A DNA stretch of 64,000 bases. Source: Edaphochlamys debaryana. Its lineage: Eukaryota; Chlorophyta; Chlorophyceae; Chlamydomonadales. The stretch spans positions 372,001 to 436,000 of the forward strand of contig JAEHOE010000048.1 of assembly GCA_016858145.1 (NCBI GenBank). The letters run 5' to 3'. Positions 11,601-23,400 of this stretch are shown one piece after another; within the stretch, counting starts at the first letter, position 1; each line of letters opens with the position of its first letter. Both the position numbers and the translations under genes were made by a program. Below the pieces are notes generated by a model that worked only from the letters and a program-made list of their open reading frames with translations, did not search any database and was not told the DNA's origin.

Positions 11601-13861
11601 TGCACCGCCGCGGCAGCCGCCGGCGGTGGCCGGGCCCGAGCTGCGCATCCCCGCTGGCAAGGCGGACGTACCAGAGGTTAGGGCCGACCTGGCCCGGGCG
11701 CTTCTAGCGGTCGACTTGGAGGCAGTGAGTCCGGAGGGAAGAATGGGCGGTGCTTAAGTGGAATTGTGGAGCTTTTTCCGGCTACGGCGTTGGCGTGTGC
11801 CCATCCCTCAATAAGCGAAATCACCCGCCGCGCCGCCCCTGCCCCTCGCAGCGGCCTGTGGAGGTGGCGGCGGCGCCCGCTGGCGGCGGCCTCCTGGCGG
11901 CAGTGCTGGGCACGGCGGCGCTGTCGGTGCTGCGGCTGTGCACCCTGACGGAGGTGCAGAAGGCGGCGGCGCAGGCGGGGCAGGGCGGTGGCGAAGTGGC
12001 GGCTCAAGAGGAGGTTGCGGACGCGGGGCTCGCCGCCCGCGCCCCGCCCTGCGGAGCGGCGGCGCTGCAGCCCGTGCTGCATTCCGCGGGAGGCGGAGAC
12101 GGGTGTGTGCTGATGCGGGTGCTGCCCCTGGGGTCCGAGGTGGCGGAGAGGCTGGCGAAGCACTACCTTGTGATGGCCAAGCGGGCGCCCTATGGCGCTG
12201 CCAAAGTGGATGCGGCCGACCTGAGGAGGTGCGTGCGGGAGGGCTGGGTGCAGCGGGGGAACTGGAGGACAGCCCCGTGGGCGGCTACGTTTGGTGGGAC
12301 ATGCCAGCGGGCTCGTTCGGGCCTAGGGTGTGAGGCGAGGGGTGCGCCTGCCGCTTCCGGGCTACGAGGCCGGCGGTGGCCAGAGGCTGGTCGCCTTTCT
12401 CGTCGTCGGTCCGTCTTGTCGCTCCCTGCCACCCACGTGCGCTTCTCCTGCATCGTTTCAACACGCCCGCAGGCCTGCTGAGCTGTTGCGGGTGGCGAAG
12501 GACATGGCGGTGGAGCTCGGGCTGGGGCAGCTGAGCTGCTTGGTGCCGCGCCAGCCGAAGGACCCCGACTGCATGGAAGCGGCGCTGCGGGTCCTGACGC
12601 TGGTGGGTCCTGGAGTCCTGGGGCCGTGTTGTAAGGTGGCGTGGGAGGCGGCTTGCCGCAACCCTGGGTTGTGGACGCGGGAGCCAGGCAGGGGCCGGCG
12701 GTGCTGGGTTACGGGGTGTGTGTGCTGGGGTGCTGGAGCCTGGCGTTCGAGACCTGGCGGTGGGGCGTTTCCGGGTGATCTGTGCATAGCGGGGCGCTGG
12801 TGTCGTACAGCGTTTCCCCTGCCGCAAATATGCGTCTCCCATTGCGAGCCTTTGGGTTGAGTCACGCTTCCCCCTTCGCTCCTTCGCCCACGATAACGCC
12901 CAGCTGCGTGAGGAGGTGCTGCTGCCGAAGGGCCGCGACTGTGTGGCAGTGCCGTACCTGCCGCACCTGAAGGACAACCCGTCCTTTAAGCTTCTTGCCG
13001 GCCGGCTGGGGGAGGAGATCCTGGTGCCGCTCGGCAAGGACTCTGCGGGTGAGCTCTGCGGCGCGGTGGGTTTAGTTTCCCATTGTGGGTCCCTTCTTGA
13101 GACACGCCACGCTCAGGCGCTGCCACTGGCTTATCATGCTCTTGGGCCCGGCACCCTGCAGGACGGGCGAACGGCGGCGGGGCAGGCAGCAGCGGGCGCG
13201 GCGGATTTGACAACGGTGGCGGGGACGGCTCCAGGCGGCTCCGCCAGGGCTGGAGGCAACGGCGCGCTGTGGCCTTGACACGTGGCTTGTGGTGAGAAAA
13301 GGACCACGCGGGGGGTGCTTGATTTGCCTTAAACCCGCTGCACGGACCTCACGTACCGGTAACCCAAGCGTGTTGGCACCGCCAGTGCCGGCCGGCCTGA
13401 CGCCCAATTGACGTACCCGTTTGCCCCTCCTCCTCTCCACACCCCCCAGCGAGCTCTTGGGCGCGTCGGGGCATCCCGCGGACGACGAGTTCTGGATCCT
13501 GCGAGAGCTATCTTCCAAGGCCTACACAGAGCAGGGGCGCGTCCTGGCTGACATGCACTCTGGAGGGCCGGCAGCCATGATGATGGGGATGGGGATAGCG
13601 GGAATGGCCATGGCCAGTTTCGGCGCTCCCTCTGACCGTGACCTGCGAGACGCAATTGAAGCCGAGGCAGCCTACCGACGGGGCGGGCTGTCTCCCGCTT
13701 GGGTGGACCTGCCGGGCGGGCAGTCGTTTCCGGGGGTCGGGTCGCCTTGCTCGCTGGGCTTCCTCGTGTTGGAGGTGGCCGTACCGGAGGGTGGGGCGAA
13801 GGAGGGCGGGTCGTGGCAGGGGTTGGTCCGGCCCAAGCAGCCGGCGTCCAGCTGCAGGTGA
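8619..13861 (+). CDS. Array gene 1: divergent member of unrecognised tandem family
   Basis: Eleven exons, 1,031 aa: 8619-9416, 9638-9824, 10257-10318, 10555-10788, 10978-11436, 11563-11724, 11852-12228, 12473-12602, 12904-13048, 13162-13291, 13450-13861. All phases fit. Recognisable family segments are PVPPWARR and LTPAQRRLLVAAGAGIP in exon 1, the 62-nt exon GGPTLTLPELRLFVQVV, LTEQWLGPLAPLTS (counterpart of GPRLGPVPAHLTS), AAAYTAAVRRL, CVAVPYLPHL (counterpart of VPVPYGGLG) and CELLGASG (counterpart of CGLLGVTPLP). It differs from copies 2-6: the E3/E4 intron is missing, an intron has appeared inside E3, E7 is not separate, and the acidic exon is replaced by a Gly-rich one. The C-terminal exon (13450-13861) contains Met/Gly-rich and Gly/Pro-rich segments not seen elsewhere. 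Function unknown. An inverted dispersed repeat sits in its second intron. Confidence 0.7.
10018..10197 (-). repeat. Dispersed ~180-bp repeat, copy 3 (inverted)
   Basis: Reverse complement of the repeats at 2283 and 3082, including both ends (TGTGAAGGGCTGCTCG at left, GTAGCTGGT at right). It lies in an intron of array gene 1 and, like the other two copies, is antisense to its host transcript. Confidence 0.75.
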
Positions 13862-14498
13862 ACGGGTGAGGAGTGTGGTACGCCCCGCGCTGCTATGCCT
13901 TGCAGGGGCTCAGGGGCATGTGACTTGAGAAGGGATGCGCATACAGTTAATTGTGTCGCTAGAGGGGGAACCGGGAACGGGGACTGGGAGTGCAATGCGG
14001 GCTGAGGCGAAGGTATGAGGGTGCCGCTTCGGCGGTGTAAACGCGTCTATCAAGACAGGTCTAAACCTGAAGGAACCCGTAGCGCTAGAGGGAGCCTGGC
14101 GAGGTTGGGGCCCGGAGGAGCTCCGGATCCCAGCGTGGCGGACCCTTGGGTCCCGACCAATCAAACACCCCCCGGCGCGCACGACCTCACTGAGAAGCCG
14201 TGCCCCGCGCACAAAGCTTCGTTACACTGCACAACCTCAAGCCCAACACTGCCCCACACCGCAAGCAGCGGGGCTGCGTGCGGGCATGCTGATGTGTCGC
14301 GGCTGCAGACAGCGACTGGTTTGAACCGCCACAACCATATCCCAGTTAAATATAGCAGGAGCTCCAAAAATACGGTCTGGCACCAGCCCGCGCGGCCGCG
14401 GGGCCGCACTGCCATGGCGGACCTAAACACAACATGTCATTTCCCCAAAAGTGATGAATCAGTAGACCATCAAGGCAGAATCATCGACGACTCGCTCA
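13862..14498. other. Intergenic, array genes 1-2
   Basis: 637 bp with the putative 3'-end signal of gene 1 (14036-14040) and the promoter of gene 2. An AT-rich GTTAAATATAGC lies at about 14344-14355. Nothing else recognised. Confidence 0.4.
14036..14040 (+). terminator. Putative TGTAA polyadenylation signal, array gene 1
   Basis: TGTAA about 175 nt after the stop of array gene 1; position is typical, motif is short. Confidence 0.4.
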
Positions 14499-17400
14499 AT
14501 GCTGCCGCCCTGGGCCAGGCGCAGCCGGCGATGGATGCCCCCGAGCGATGAACCACCTCAGGCCTCGCCAGCGGGCATGGCAACAGCGTTGTCAGGTGCC
14601 GCCGACAGCTCTGGGCCGGCCCTCACGCCCGCGCAGCGGCGCCTGCTGGTGGCGGCCGGTGCGGGCATCCCGGCACGCCTGCTGTCCAGCCGGCCCTCGC
14701 AGCAGGCCCAAGCCCTCGCGCAGCAGCCCCTGCGAGGCGCCTGGCGCGCCGGCGCCACGTACCGCCCCGCCCTGCGCGCTGCCGCCACGGCAGCGCTCAC
14801 GGCAGCGGCCCTGGAGCCTGCCGCGCCTGCTGCCAACCCCCTGGCCCCTGAGGCCCTTGCACACTGGGCGACGCCAACCCATCTCTCCACCCTCCAACAG
14901 ATGTACAGCCTCGTGGAGCGCGATAGGATCGCGTCTCAGCCCACCGCCGCCTCCACAAAGGCAAACCAGGGCGAGGGTGCTCGCAACGAGCGCAGTCCCA
15001 AGCCCTCCCCAGCCGCCCAGCGGAAACTTGGCCTCCGCGGCGCCAGCGGCGGTGACAATGCCGAGGGCGGAGGCGAAGCCGACGATAGTGTCATTCAGAT
15101 GGTGTTGGGGCTTGGCACAGACCAGCTGAAGTCCATGAGCAGGGAGGAACGGGAGAGGTTGCGGCAGCTGGCGAGCGGGCAACGGCTCTTCGATGAAGCC
15201 GTGCCCACCTTGGTCTATTTGGTTAGCGGCTCAGCGGCGGACACGCCCGAAGTCTGCTATTCAGCCGACTTTCTCTCATGCTGCACCTTCCACCGTCTGG
15301 CGTGGCGTCTGTCGGTCATGGAGGGTGCGCACGGCGAGCAGCTGCCGTCAGACGAGGCGGAGCGCGAGGGCCTCCGTGCGCACCTTTCCAGCCACAACGT
15401 CTACTACGTAAACTATCCCCATCGCGTGTTGGCGGGTCGCGCGCTGCTTCTCACGCGACTTGGAAACTTGCTGGTGACTGCGCCCGAGTACTTCCGGCTG
15501 ATGGCGCTGCACGACGTTCGCCTCAGCACGCAGTGCTGGCTGGACTCCCTGGTGTACGAGCTGTCGGGAATGTACGGCAAATCCGGTGCGTGAACAGCAC
15601 GTGTGCTGTCGTACGTGTACGGTTATTGCGTGTACTTCCTTGGCCTGCAATGCACAGGTGTCTGGGTGTGATGCGAGGGCTTCCTGATGGGTCCACGCCC
15701 TTGCAGAGGACCGCGGCATCTCGCTGACGGAGCTGCGGCTGCTCACCTTCCTCCTGGCATCCCTGCACGTGAGAGTTTTGCTAGCTGGCAACAGATTCTG
15801 GTAGAGGGTTGAAAGCGGCGAACCGGACTCGGCCGGCGCCTTAGCGTGCCGGCCCCTTGGGTGTTACCTTCGGGGAATCGCAGGCAGGCGGACGGGCGGG
15901 CGGGGCATGCCGAGGGAGCGACTCAAGCTCAGTTAGTTGCGCATCGCACTGTTCCGCATGTGCGCAGGAGAGGGCCTGCTCCTACCGGGTGGATGCAGAC
16001 CTTCGCGGCTCCGGCCCCCGGCTGGGCCCCGTGCCCGCCCACCTGACCAGCATGGGCGTCCTCATCCGCATCGTGCGGTACGCGGCGGAGCGGTTCCTGC
16101 ACGTGCCGCTGCCGCCGGAGTGGCAGGCCTCTGATGCGGGTTCACACCCAACGGGCGGCAAGCTCACGGCTGCCAAGGCAAGAGCGGCTCTGGCCGTAGC
16201 ACCGGCGCGGTGGGCCGGCGGCGAGGGCCTGCTGTCAGAGGACAATCAGCGCAAAATCATGAGGGCTGTCGCGTTGCTGCACTGGCCCGCCGCCATCGAC
16301 CCCAAGGTGGCGGAGGCGGTGCAGGAGGCGGTGGCCGCCGGCGGGGGCTCCCTGGACGATGTGGAGGCGCTGGCGGGGGCGCTCGAGTCCCCCAGGACCA
16401 AGGCCGGCAGGTGGTGATATATACCGCGCATGGGCTTAATGCTTAGTCCCCCATGGTTTCTCGCTCCGCGGCGCGGCGCTTTCGCCCGCGGGCTGCCCCG
16501 GTCGTGTTACGTCTACCCATTTGGCCATGTGCTCGTGTCCTCGCTATGTCTCCCGGCAACGAGATTGCCTGCCAGTGGGTTGACTCACGTCGTCCTCGCC
16601 CTCCATCCTCCGTCCTCCGCCCCGCAGAGTCTACGCCAGCGCCGTGCGGCGCGTGCGGAGCAACATGGTGTGGGATCATCGATCCTCCCACATTGGCAGC
16701 ATGGGCGCTGACGTGGCACGGAAGCTGTCCGACGGGCGGAGCAACGCGGAAGCCATCGCCGTCGCCAAGATGGAGTGGGACGAGCAGGAGTGGCTGCAGC
16801 TCGATCGCGCCCTGACTGAAATGGTGGAGTGGCTGCCGGAGGCAGTGCTACAGCCGCTGCGGGCAGCCCCGGCAGAGGACCAGGACGACGAGGAGGAGGA
16901 GCTGGCGGGGCAAGCGGGTGCGCCAGGGGGCGAAGCGGCGACGCAGGTTGGCGCAGCACCGGCAGCGGTGGAGCTGCGGAGCGAGGCGCTGGGGCGGCTC
17001 CTTCCGCGCATGGAGCTAACGAGACTGATCGGCGACAAGGTGGGTGGGTGAAGGGCTGCTCGTGTGGGCCGGGGAGTGCCTTTGCAGGGCGGGGCTGCGG
17101 GGCCGCCTGGACGTCAGGGCGTGGGCATGGCGGAAGCCGGTTCGGCAGCAGCTTGGAGCACAAGTCAAGCACCATGGAAGCCTCAAACCGCCACTGCTTC
17201 ACATGTGACACGCCGATGACACGTCTTCTGACCCCTTTAAACCCGGCAAAAACAGGGTACCGTCGCAGCCTGTGGTGTGCCCGCCACTGCCCTTGCGGTA
17301 GGGGCCGCCGCCGCCGCCAACGCCCTCCGCGACTGGCTGGGGACCGTGTTTGCGCCTCTGGTCATGAAGAACCCTAGCCGGAGAGGCGCCGTGCACCCCT

Positions 17401-19588
17401 ACAGCCGGCGGCCCGCCCTGCCGCCCTGGAAGCGCGCCCCTGCCAATGGCATCACCCGTGCTCGGTTCGCTGGCAGCGACGGCAACGGCAGTGCCGGCAG
17501 CGGTTGGAAGCCCTTCGCCTGGCTCCGTACGGAAGCAATGGTCCTGGGCGTAACGCTTGCCGTACGGGAGCCGGGGGGGCCAGTGGAGGTGACCCGCTTC
17601 AACTCCAAGCCAGACGGCGGGGTCCTCACTCGGACCGTGGCCATCGTCCTGGAGGCGGCGTGTAGGCTCGAGCCCGCCCCGCTCAACTTCGCAAGATGCG
17701 TTGCCGCGCAGGCGGAGGAGGAGAGCGGGCGGTGAGTGGGCGGGTGGGCGGCTGCGATGTCCACAGGGTTGTCGTGTCGGCCCTTCGCCGGCCGTTTCGG
17801 GCTGGACTGACTGCAACAGGATTGTGGTGTTGCAACCAGGGGTCCTCTCAGCTGTGCTTTGCTTTTTGCCTGCAGAGTGGCTTCCCTGGCGGCGGCGGTG
17901 GAGGCTGCGATTTTGCGGGATGGGGCGGCAGTGGTCGACGTGGGGGGCGGAGGCGGCACCGACTGTTACGGACCGACGAGGCCTGAGCAGACCCGGCGGC
18001 GGCGGCAGGCGGCTGAGGCGGAGCTGGCCGATGCGGTGGAGGCCCTGGCGCAGGTGGGTGGGTGGGTGGCAGTAAGGGGTTGTACAGTTCCCGCGTGTTC
18101 CACGGGTAACCCGGGCGTTGGATAGCCCCGCTGAAGCCCTCTCGCGTGGCTCTTCCTCTGGTCCCCCTCGCTTGATCGTCTATCTGTTGCCCTTGTGCGC
18201 GGCCTCCTCCCGCTGGTACCTGCAGGTGTGGTCACGGCTACCGAAGGTGCGTGGGGCGTGGCCGTGCCACCCGAAGTCCCACGCTCACGGGAGCCTTGCT
18301 TGGCTGTCGCCATCTGCGTTTGCATGCAGGGGCACGGCTGCATTCTCGTACCCGTGCCGTACGGCGGCCTTGGCTCAACAACGGCGGTACGCCACGCATG
18401 TGCCTCTCTTATGAATGAGCTGTTAACCCCCGTAGGTGAGGTAAACCAGCTAGTTTAGGACCCCAACAGCCCAGCGCCAATCCCTTTCCGACCTTGCGGC
18501 ACCGGCACCGGGGCTCCATTGGACGCACGCGGGACGTATTGCACATTCTGCTCCAGAACCCCAGGCCCGAGCAGCCCCATGCCTAGCTGCGCCATGCGGG
18601 TGCTTGCGAGGAGCGCTCACGCACGTGTCACCGCTCCCGGCCTTCCCATCCGCCCGCACCACAGTGCTACCCGACGGCGAGGGCGAGCGCCAGCCAGCCA
18701 TTCCGGACGAGTGGGCGTCGCTGCTCTTCTCAGACTCAGAATCGGATTCGGACTCGGACGACGATTCGGACGGACCGGACAGACTGGACAAGCTGTCGCT
18801 CCTGTCGCGCTGGCCCGCGTACGGCAGGGGCCTCGGCCGTGGCGTGTGGTCCTCGTGGCGGCGGCAGCGGGCAGCCGTGCGGGCGCAGCTTCGAGATGAG
18901 ATGCCCCGGCCATTCAGAGTGAGCGCACGCGAGCGGGCCATGCTCGAGTACGGCGCTGGCCTCATGCGGGCGTCATGCGGGTGAGCGGGGCTGCGGAGGG
19001 CGCCTGGCTGCTTGGGGGCTGGGGCGCGGGGCGGGTGTTGTCCGGCAAGGGAATCGTTAGGGTCAGCAGAGGAGCAGTATTGCGGGATTGCGAGGGCGGT
19101 GCGATGGCTGGGAGGGGCAGAGGTTGCGCAGGCCTCAGGCCGGGTGGGCAGCCGTGCAGGGCGGGCAGGGCCGGCGTACCAGGAGGGCCTGCCTGAGGGG
19201 TCAGGGTAGGCCAAGGCATTGAGTGGCTGTGCTGTGGACGTGCGCTTACGAATGGGTTGTGCATTGCGTGCCTTGGCGCAGGCTACTCGGGGTCACGCCC
19301 CTGCCCTCAGCCCACGACCCCCTGGTCGACGAGGCACACATGACGGTTGCGGCGAGGGAGATTGGGGAGTGGCGCCAAGCACATCACATGGACGAGGAAG
19401 TACGGCAGATGTCTCGGGACCGCGCACGCCGTGTGCTGGATGTTGGCGAGCTGGCTGAGGCGGGAATCGCCCTCGTCGTTGTTGGGAAAGCCAAACAGCG
19501 TAAAACCTGGGAGGAGATGTTGGCTGGAGCGAATGAGGAGGGAGCCCAGGCGGCGGCGAACGCGGATGCTACCCCTTGGGACCCCTGA
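14499..19588 (+). CDS. Array gene 2: unrecognised tandem family, reference copy
   Basis: Ten exons, 1,135 aa, the clearest model of the family: E1 14499-15585, E2 15707-15768, E3 15968-16410, E4 16628-17039, E5 17256-17731, E6 17876-18053, E7 18226-18246, E8 18330-18435, E9 18665-18980, E10 19282-19588. Exon-end phases 1,0,2,0,2,0,0,1,2 are shared with copies 3-6. Residues 1-362: PPWARR, the Arg/Ala-rich block, and a helical region with RLAWRLSV and YPHRVLAGRALLL. 363-383: LTELRLLTFLLASLH. About 383-530: GPRLGPVPAHLTSMG, then DPKVAEAVQEAVAAGGG. 531-668: WLPEAVLQPL. 668-827: ALAVGAAAAANALRDWLG. 827-886: DGAAVVDVGGGG. 887-893: microexon VWSRLPK. 894-929: VPVPYGGLG. 929-1034: acidic SDSESDSDSDDDSD tract and basic tail. 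1034-1135: LLGVTPLPS and LDVGELAEAG. No known domain recognised; the Arg/Ala-rich N-terminus could include an organelle-targeting peptide (inference). Confidence 0.8.
18226..18246 (+). other. 21-nt microexon E7 (array gene 2)
   Basis: Flanked by TGCAG/ and /GTGCGT, it encodes VWSRLPK. The same-length exon occurs at 24219-24239 (VSSKLPQ), 30214-30234 (VSSQLPQ), 38420-38440 (VQAQRPQ) and 44555-44575 (VPSQLPE). Both flanking introns are phase 0, so skipping would keep frame. Confidence 0.75.
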
Positions 19589-20454
19589 GGCGGGCCTGCA
19601 TCATGAGGCGCCATAGGGCAAGAAGCAGTCGTGTTCTTGTGTTTGGTGGCGGGTTGGCGGCATGGCAAATGGCCATTTGGGTGGCCTCTGGTCGTTCGCC
19701 GAGTGCGGCGGCGTTTAGGTGTGGTCCGCCTGGCTCCCTGCAGGTTCTACCTAAACACGTCAGGAGGACAGACACCCTTGATATTGGGGTCTGATGCCTC
19801 CCTTTTGGAGTTGTGGTCCGTTCAATTCGAATGGCTGTGCCGGTCTGGGGTCAGGCTTACAGGCAGGAGCACTGCGCAAGGTGACAACCCAGGGCAAGCG
19901 GTTGCAGAGCAGGGCCTGGATCCAAACGCAGGACAGACGTAAGTACAGCGCGGGGTTCCTCAGTCACTCGCTCTTGAGCAGGAGGCATCGCGACGCGGCA
20001 GGAATGTTTGCTACCCTGTGGTTGAGGAGTCTGGGCGATGTTGGTTTATTCATGAAGCCGCCGGCAGGGGTGATGGCCGTGGTGGTGTGCGTGGGGTACT
20101 TTGGTGGCGGGGGGGGGAACCGGAGTGGACGTCGTGCACATTATTTGCAGAGATGCAGCACACACATGGTCACATAACAGTCGCGTGAAGAGCTCAATCT
20201 AGCTCCACTATAGCCGGCCAGCTGTGAGGTCCGCGCAGTTAGTTGCGGTCGACGTCTGGTATGGTGTTGGCGATGCTTTTACAGCTGCCCGCTGCTTTAG
20301 ATTACCTCAGACGGATGGCCTGATGACCAGATACTTGTCTCTGGTCGACTCGCACACAAGGACGACTTTGCTTGCAGCAATTTCGGCCTGCTCGACCCTG
20401 TCCCGATGCCTCCCTTGCACAAAGGGTACTAAAGCAGTTGACTGGTAAAGAAGA
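19589..20454. other. Intergenic, array genes 2-3
   Basis: 866 bp holding the 3' UTR of gene 2 and promoter of gene 3. No repeat, RNA gene or clear TGTAA signal noted. Confidence 0.4.
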
Positions 20455-23400
20455 ATGCCGACCGGCGACCGGTCGGTGCCGCCCTGGGCCAGGCGCAGCC
20501 GGCGATGGATGCCCCGGAGCGATGCACCGCCTCAGGCCTCGCCATCGGGCACGACAGCAGCGTTTTCAGGTGCCGCCGACAGCACTGGGCCGCCCCTGAC
20601 GGCCGCCCAGCGGCGCCTGCTGGTGGCGGCCGGTGCGGGCATCCCGGCACGCCTGCTGTCCAGCCGGCCCTCGCAGCAGGCCGCAGCCCTCGCGCAGCAG
20701 TCCGTGCGAGGCGCCTGGCGCGCCGGCGCCACGTACCGCCCCGCCCTGCGCGCCGCCGCCACGGCAGCGCTCACGGCAGCGGCCCCCGAGCCTGCCGCCG
20801 ACCCGCTGGCCCCTGAGGCCCTCGCCAAGTGGGCGGCGCCAAGCGAGGTCGAACCCTCCCAACACATCTACAACTGGGTGGGGTTTAAGAACAGCGCGGC
20901 AAAGGCCAAAGCAGTCAAAGCCAGCGAGGCTGACGGAGCCAAGAAAGAGCGCAGTCCCAAGCCGTCGCCCGACGCCAAGCGGAAAGCTGGCGCACGCAGC
21001 GCCGGCGGTAATGTCCTGGACGGGGAGGCGGACGTTGATGTGGACGATGGGCTCACCATCGTGGAGCTCGGGATCAGCAAGCAAGAGCTCCAGTCGATGA
21101 GCAAGGATGCGCGGCAGAGCCTGTGGGAGCTGGCGTGCGGGCATCGCTTGTTCTTCGAGTCCGCGCCCTCTATGGCCCAATACATTAGCGGAAGGGCGGC
21201 GAGCGGGCGGGACGCGGATGAGTTCATAAGCGTGTACAAAGGGAACTGCAGCACGTACCGCCTGGCATGGTGCCTGTCGGTGCTTGAGGGCGCTTACGTC
21301 AGTCAGCTGCCGCCGAGCGGAGCGGCGCGGGAGGAGCTTGCTTCGTACCTGGCGTGGCCAAACATCTTGTACAGCGACTTCCCGTACCGCGTGTTAGCGG
21401 GGCGCACGCTGCTGACTTGCCGGCTGGGTCACATGCTCGCAACGTCGCCGGAGTTTGCGCAGATGAGGTCTCTCCGCCACCTGCACCACAGCACGCAGTG
21501 CCTGCTGGACGCCCTGGCGCACGAGCTGGTGGAGATGTACGGCGCACACGGTACGTCGGCAGTACGTGTACTGCGTTGATGAGGGCTGCGGGGCCCATTC
21601 ATTACTCACAGCAGCTTACGGTCTGACCGTAGTGTTATGAAGATCTTTACAAACTGTCGCTCTTGTGGCCCTCAGACAACCGCGGCCTCTCGCTGCTGGA
21701 GCTGCGGCTGCTCACCGTCCTGCTGGCGTCCCTGCACGTGAGACGTTGACCGCTGGGGGCCGGTGATAATTGTAGGGGTTGTTTGTACAGATTTCGGATG
21801 TCAACTGGTGTGCACGGGTGCCTCTTGCACTCAGAGCTCAAGTCCAACAATATCTTGGGAGGCGGCAGGGGGGCACACTGTCGGCGCAACACCGCTCTAA
21901 CGGCACAACGCATCGCACCGTTCCGCATACCCGCAGGACAGGGCCTGCTCTCGTCCTGACACGGACATGCACGGCTCCGGCCCCCGGCTGGGCCCCGTGC
22001 CCGCCCACCTGACCAGCATGGGCGTCCTCATCCGCATCGTGCGGTACGCGGCGGAGCGATTCCTGGCGGTGCCGCTGCCTGCAGCTTGGGAGGCTTCGGT
22101 TGCGGACTCGAAGGCAACGGGCGGCGAGCTCTCCGCGGCCCAAGCACTAGCGGCTGTGGCTGCCGCACCAGGACGGTGGCCCGGCGGCGAAGGACTGATG
22201 TCGGATCGAGACCAGCGCCGAATGATGAGGGCTGTCGCGTTGCTGCACTGGCCCGCCGCCACTGACCCCAAGGTGGCGGAGGCGGTGCAGGAGGCGGTGG
22301 CCGCCGGCGGGGGCTCCCTGGACGATGTGGAGGCGCTGGCGGGGGCGCTCGAGTCGCCCAGGACCAAGGCCGGCAGGTGAGACCAGTAGGGCGGCTTGGC
22401 ATCAAGCCTCCACGTCATGTCGTCTGCTGGCGGCAGCCCTGTCGTCCACGTCTCTGATGGCAGCAGCCCTTCCCCGGCGACCCAGTACCTTCGATTGCTA
22501 CCTGTCGCCATCTGGTCTTCCCACGGTTGCCTGGGCCCGCACACCCGCCTGTCTGCAAAGTGCATCGCCTGCCAGAGGGCGAACTCACGTCGTCCTCGCC
22601 CTCCATCCTCCGCCCTCCGCCCCGCAGGGCCTACGCCGGCGCTGTGCGCCGGTTTGGCGGCCAGGTGGCCTGGGACATGGCCCGCACAAACATTGGCACA
22701 ATAGCGGCGCAGCTGCAGTTTGGCGGCGAGGGCAGCGCGGGCAACGTCGCCATTGCGGCCGTGGAGTGGGACGAAGCGGAGGGTCACCAGCTGCAGCGCG
22801 CTCTTGATGGGATCGTGGACTGGCTGCCGGAGGCCGTCCTGCAGCCGCTGCCCGCGGCCCCTGCGGAGACGGCGGACGAAGAGGCGGAGGCGGAGGGGCT
22901 GGCGGCTGCAGCCAGCTGCTCTGGAGCCGGGGCGCAGGGGCAGCCGGCGGCACCGGGGTCTCCACGCGCCCCAGAAGCGACGGCCGCAGGGCAGGCGGCG
23001 GCGGCGACGGCGGGGGCGAACGCCGGGATGCCTGCGGTGGAGCTGCGGGGGGACGCTCTGGGGCGGCTCCTGCCTCGCCTGGAGCTGGCGCGATTGATGT
23101 CCAGGAAGGTGGGTGAGCGCAGTGGCAATTCCTGGACGGGCGGGTATAAGGAGCCGCCTGAACGTCAATGCGCGGGGTCGAGCTCCCGGGGCGGGGCAGC
23201 ACAGGCTCATAGCGGCAAGCAGGGGTCGTTGCGGCAGCACACCGTCACCATGGAACGCCCCCAAACCTGTTTTGGCTGTGTTCGCTTCCGCCCCTGCGAC
23301 CCGGCCAAACGGCAGGGCTCGGTGGCACCATCCGACGGGCCTGCCGCCGCATTAGCGGTGGGCGCCGTCGCAGCAGTCAACGCGCTGGGCGACTGGCTGG

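Noticed and set aside
21897..23264. 455-codon open frame antisense to array gene 3
   Set aside because: High GC makes antisense frames of third-position G/C stay open. Similar shadows occur opposite genes 5 (35642-37264) and 6 (42150-43481), with no conserved motifs or splice logic.
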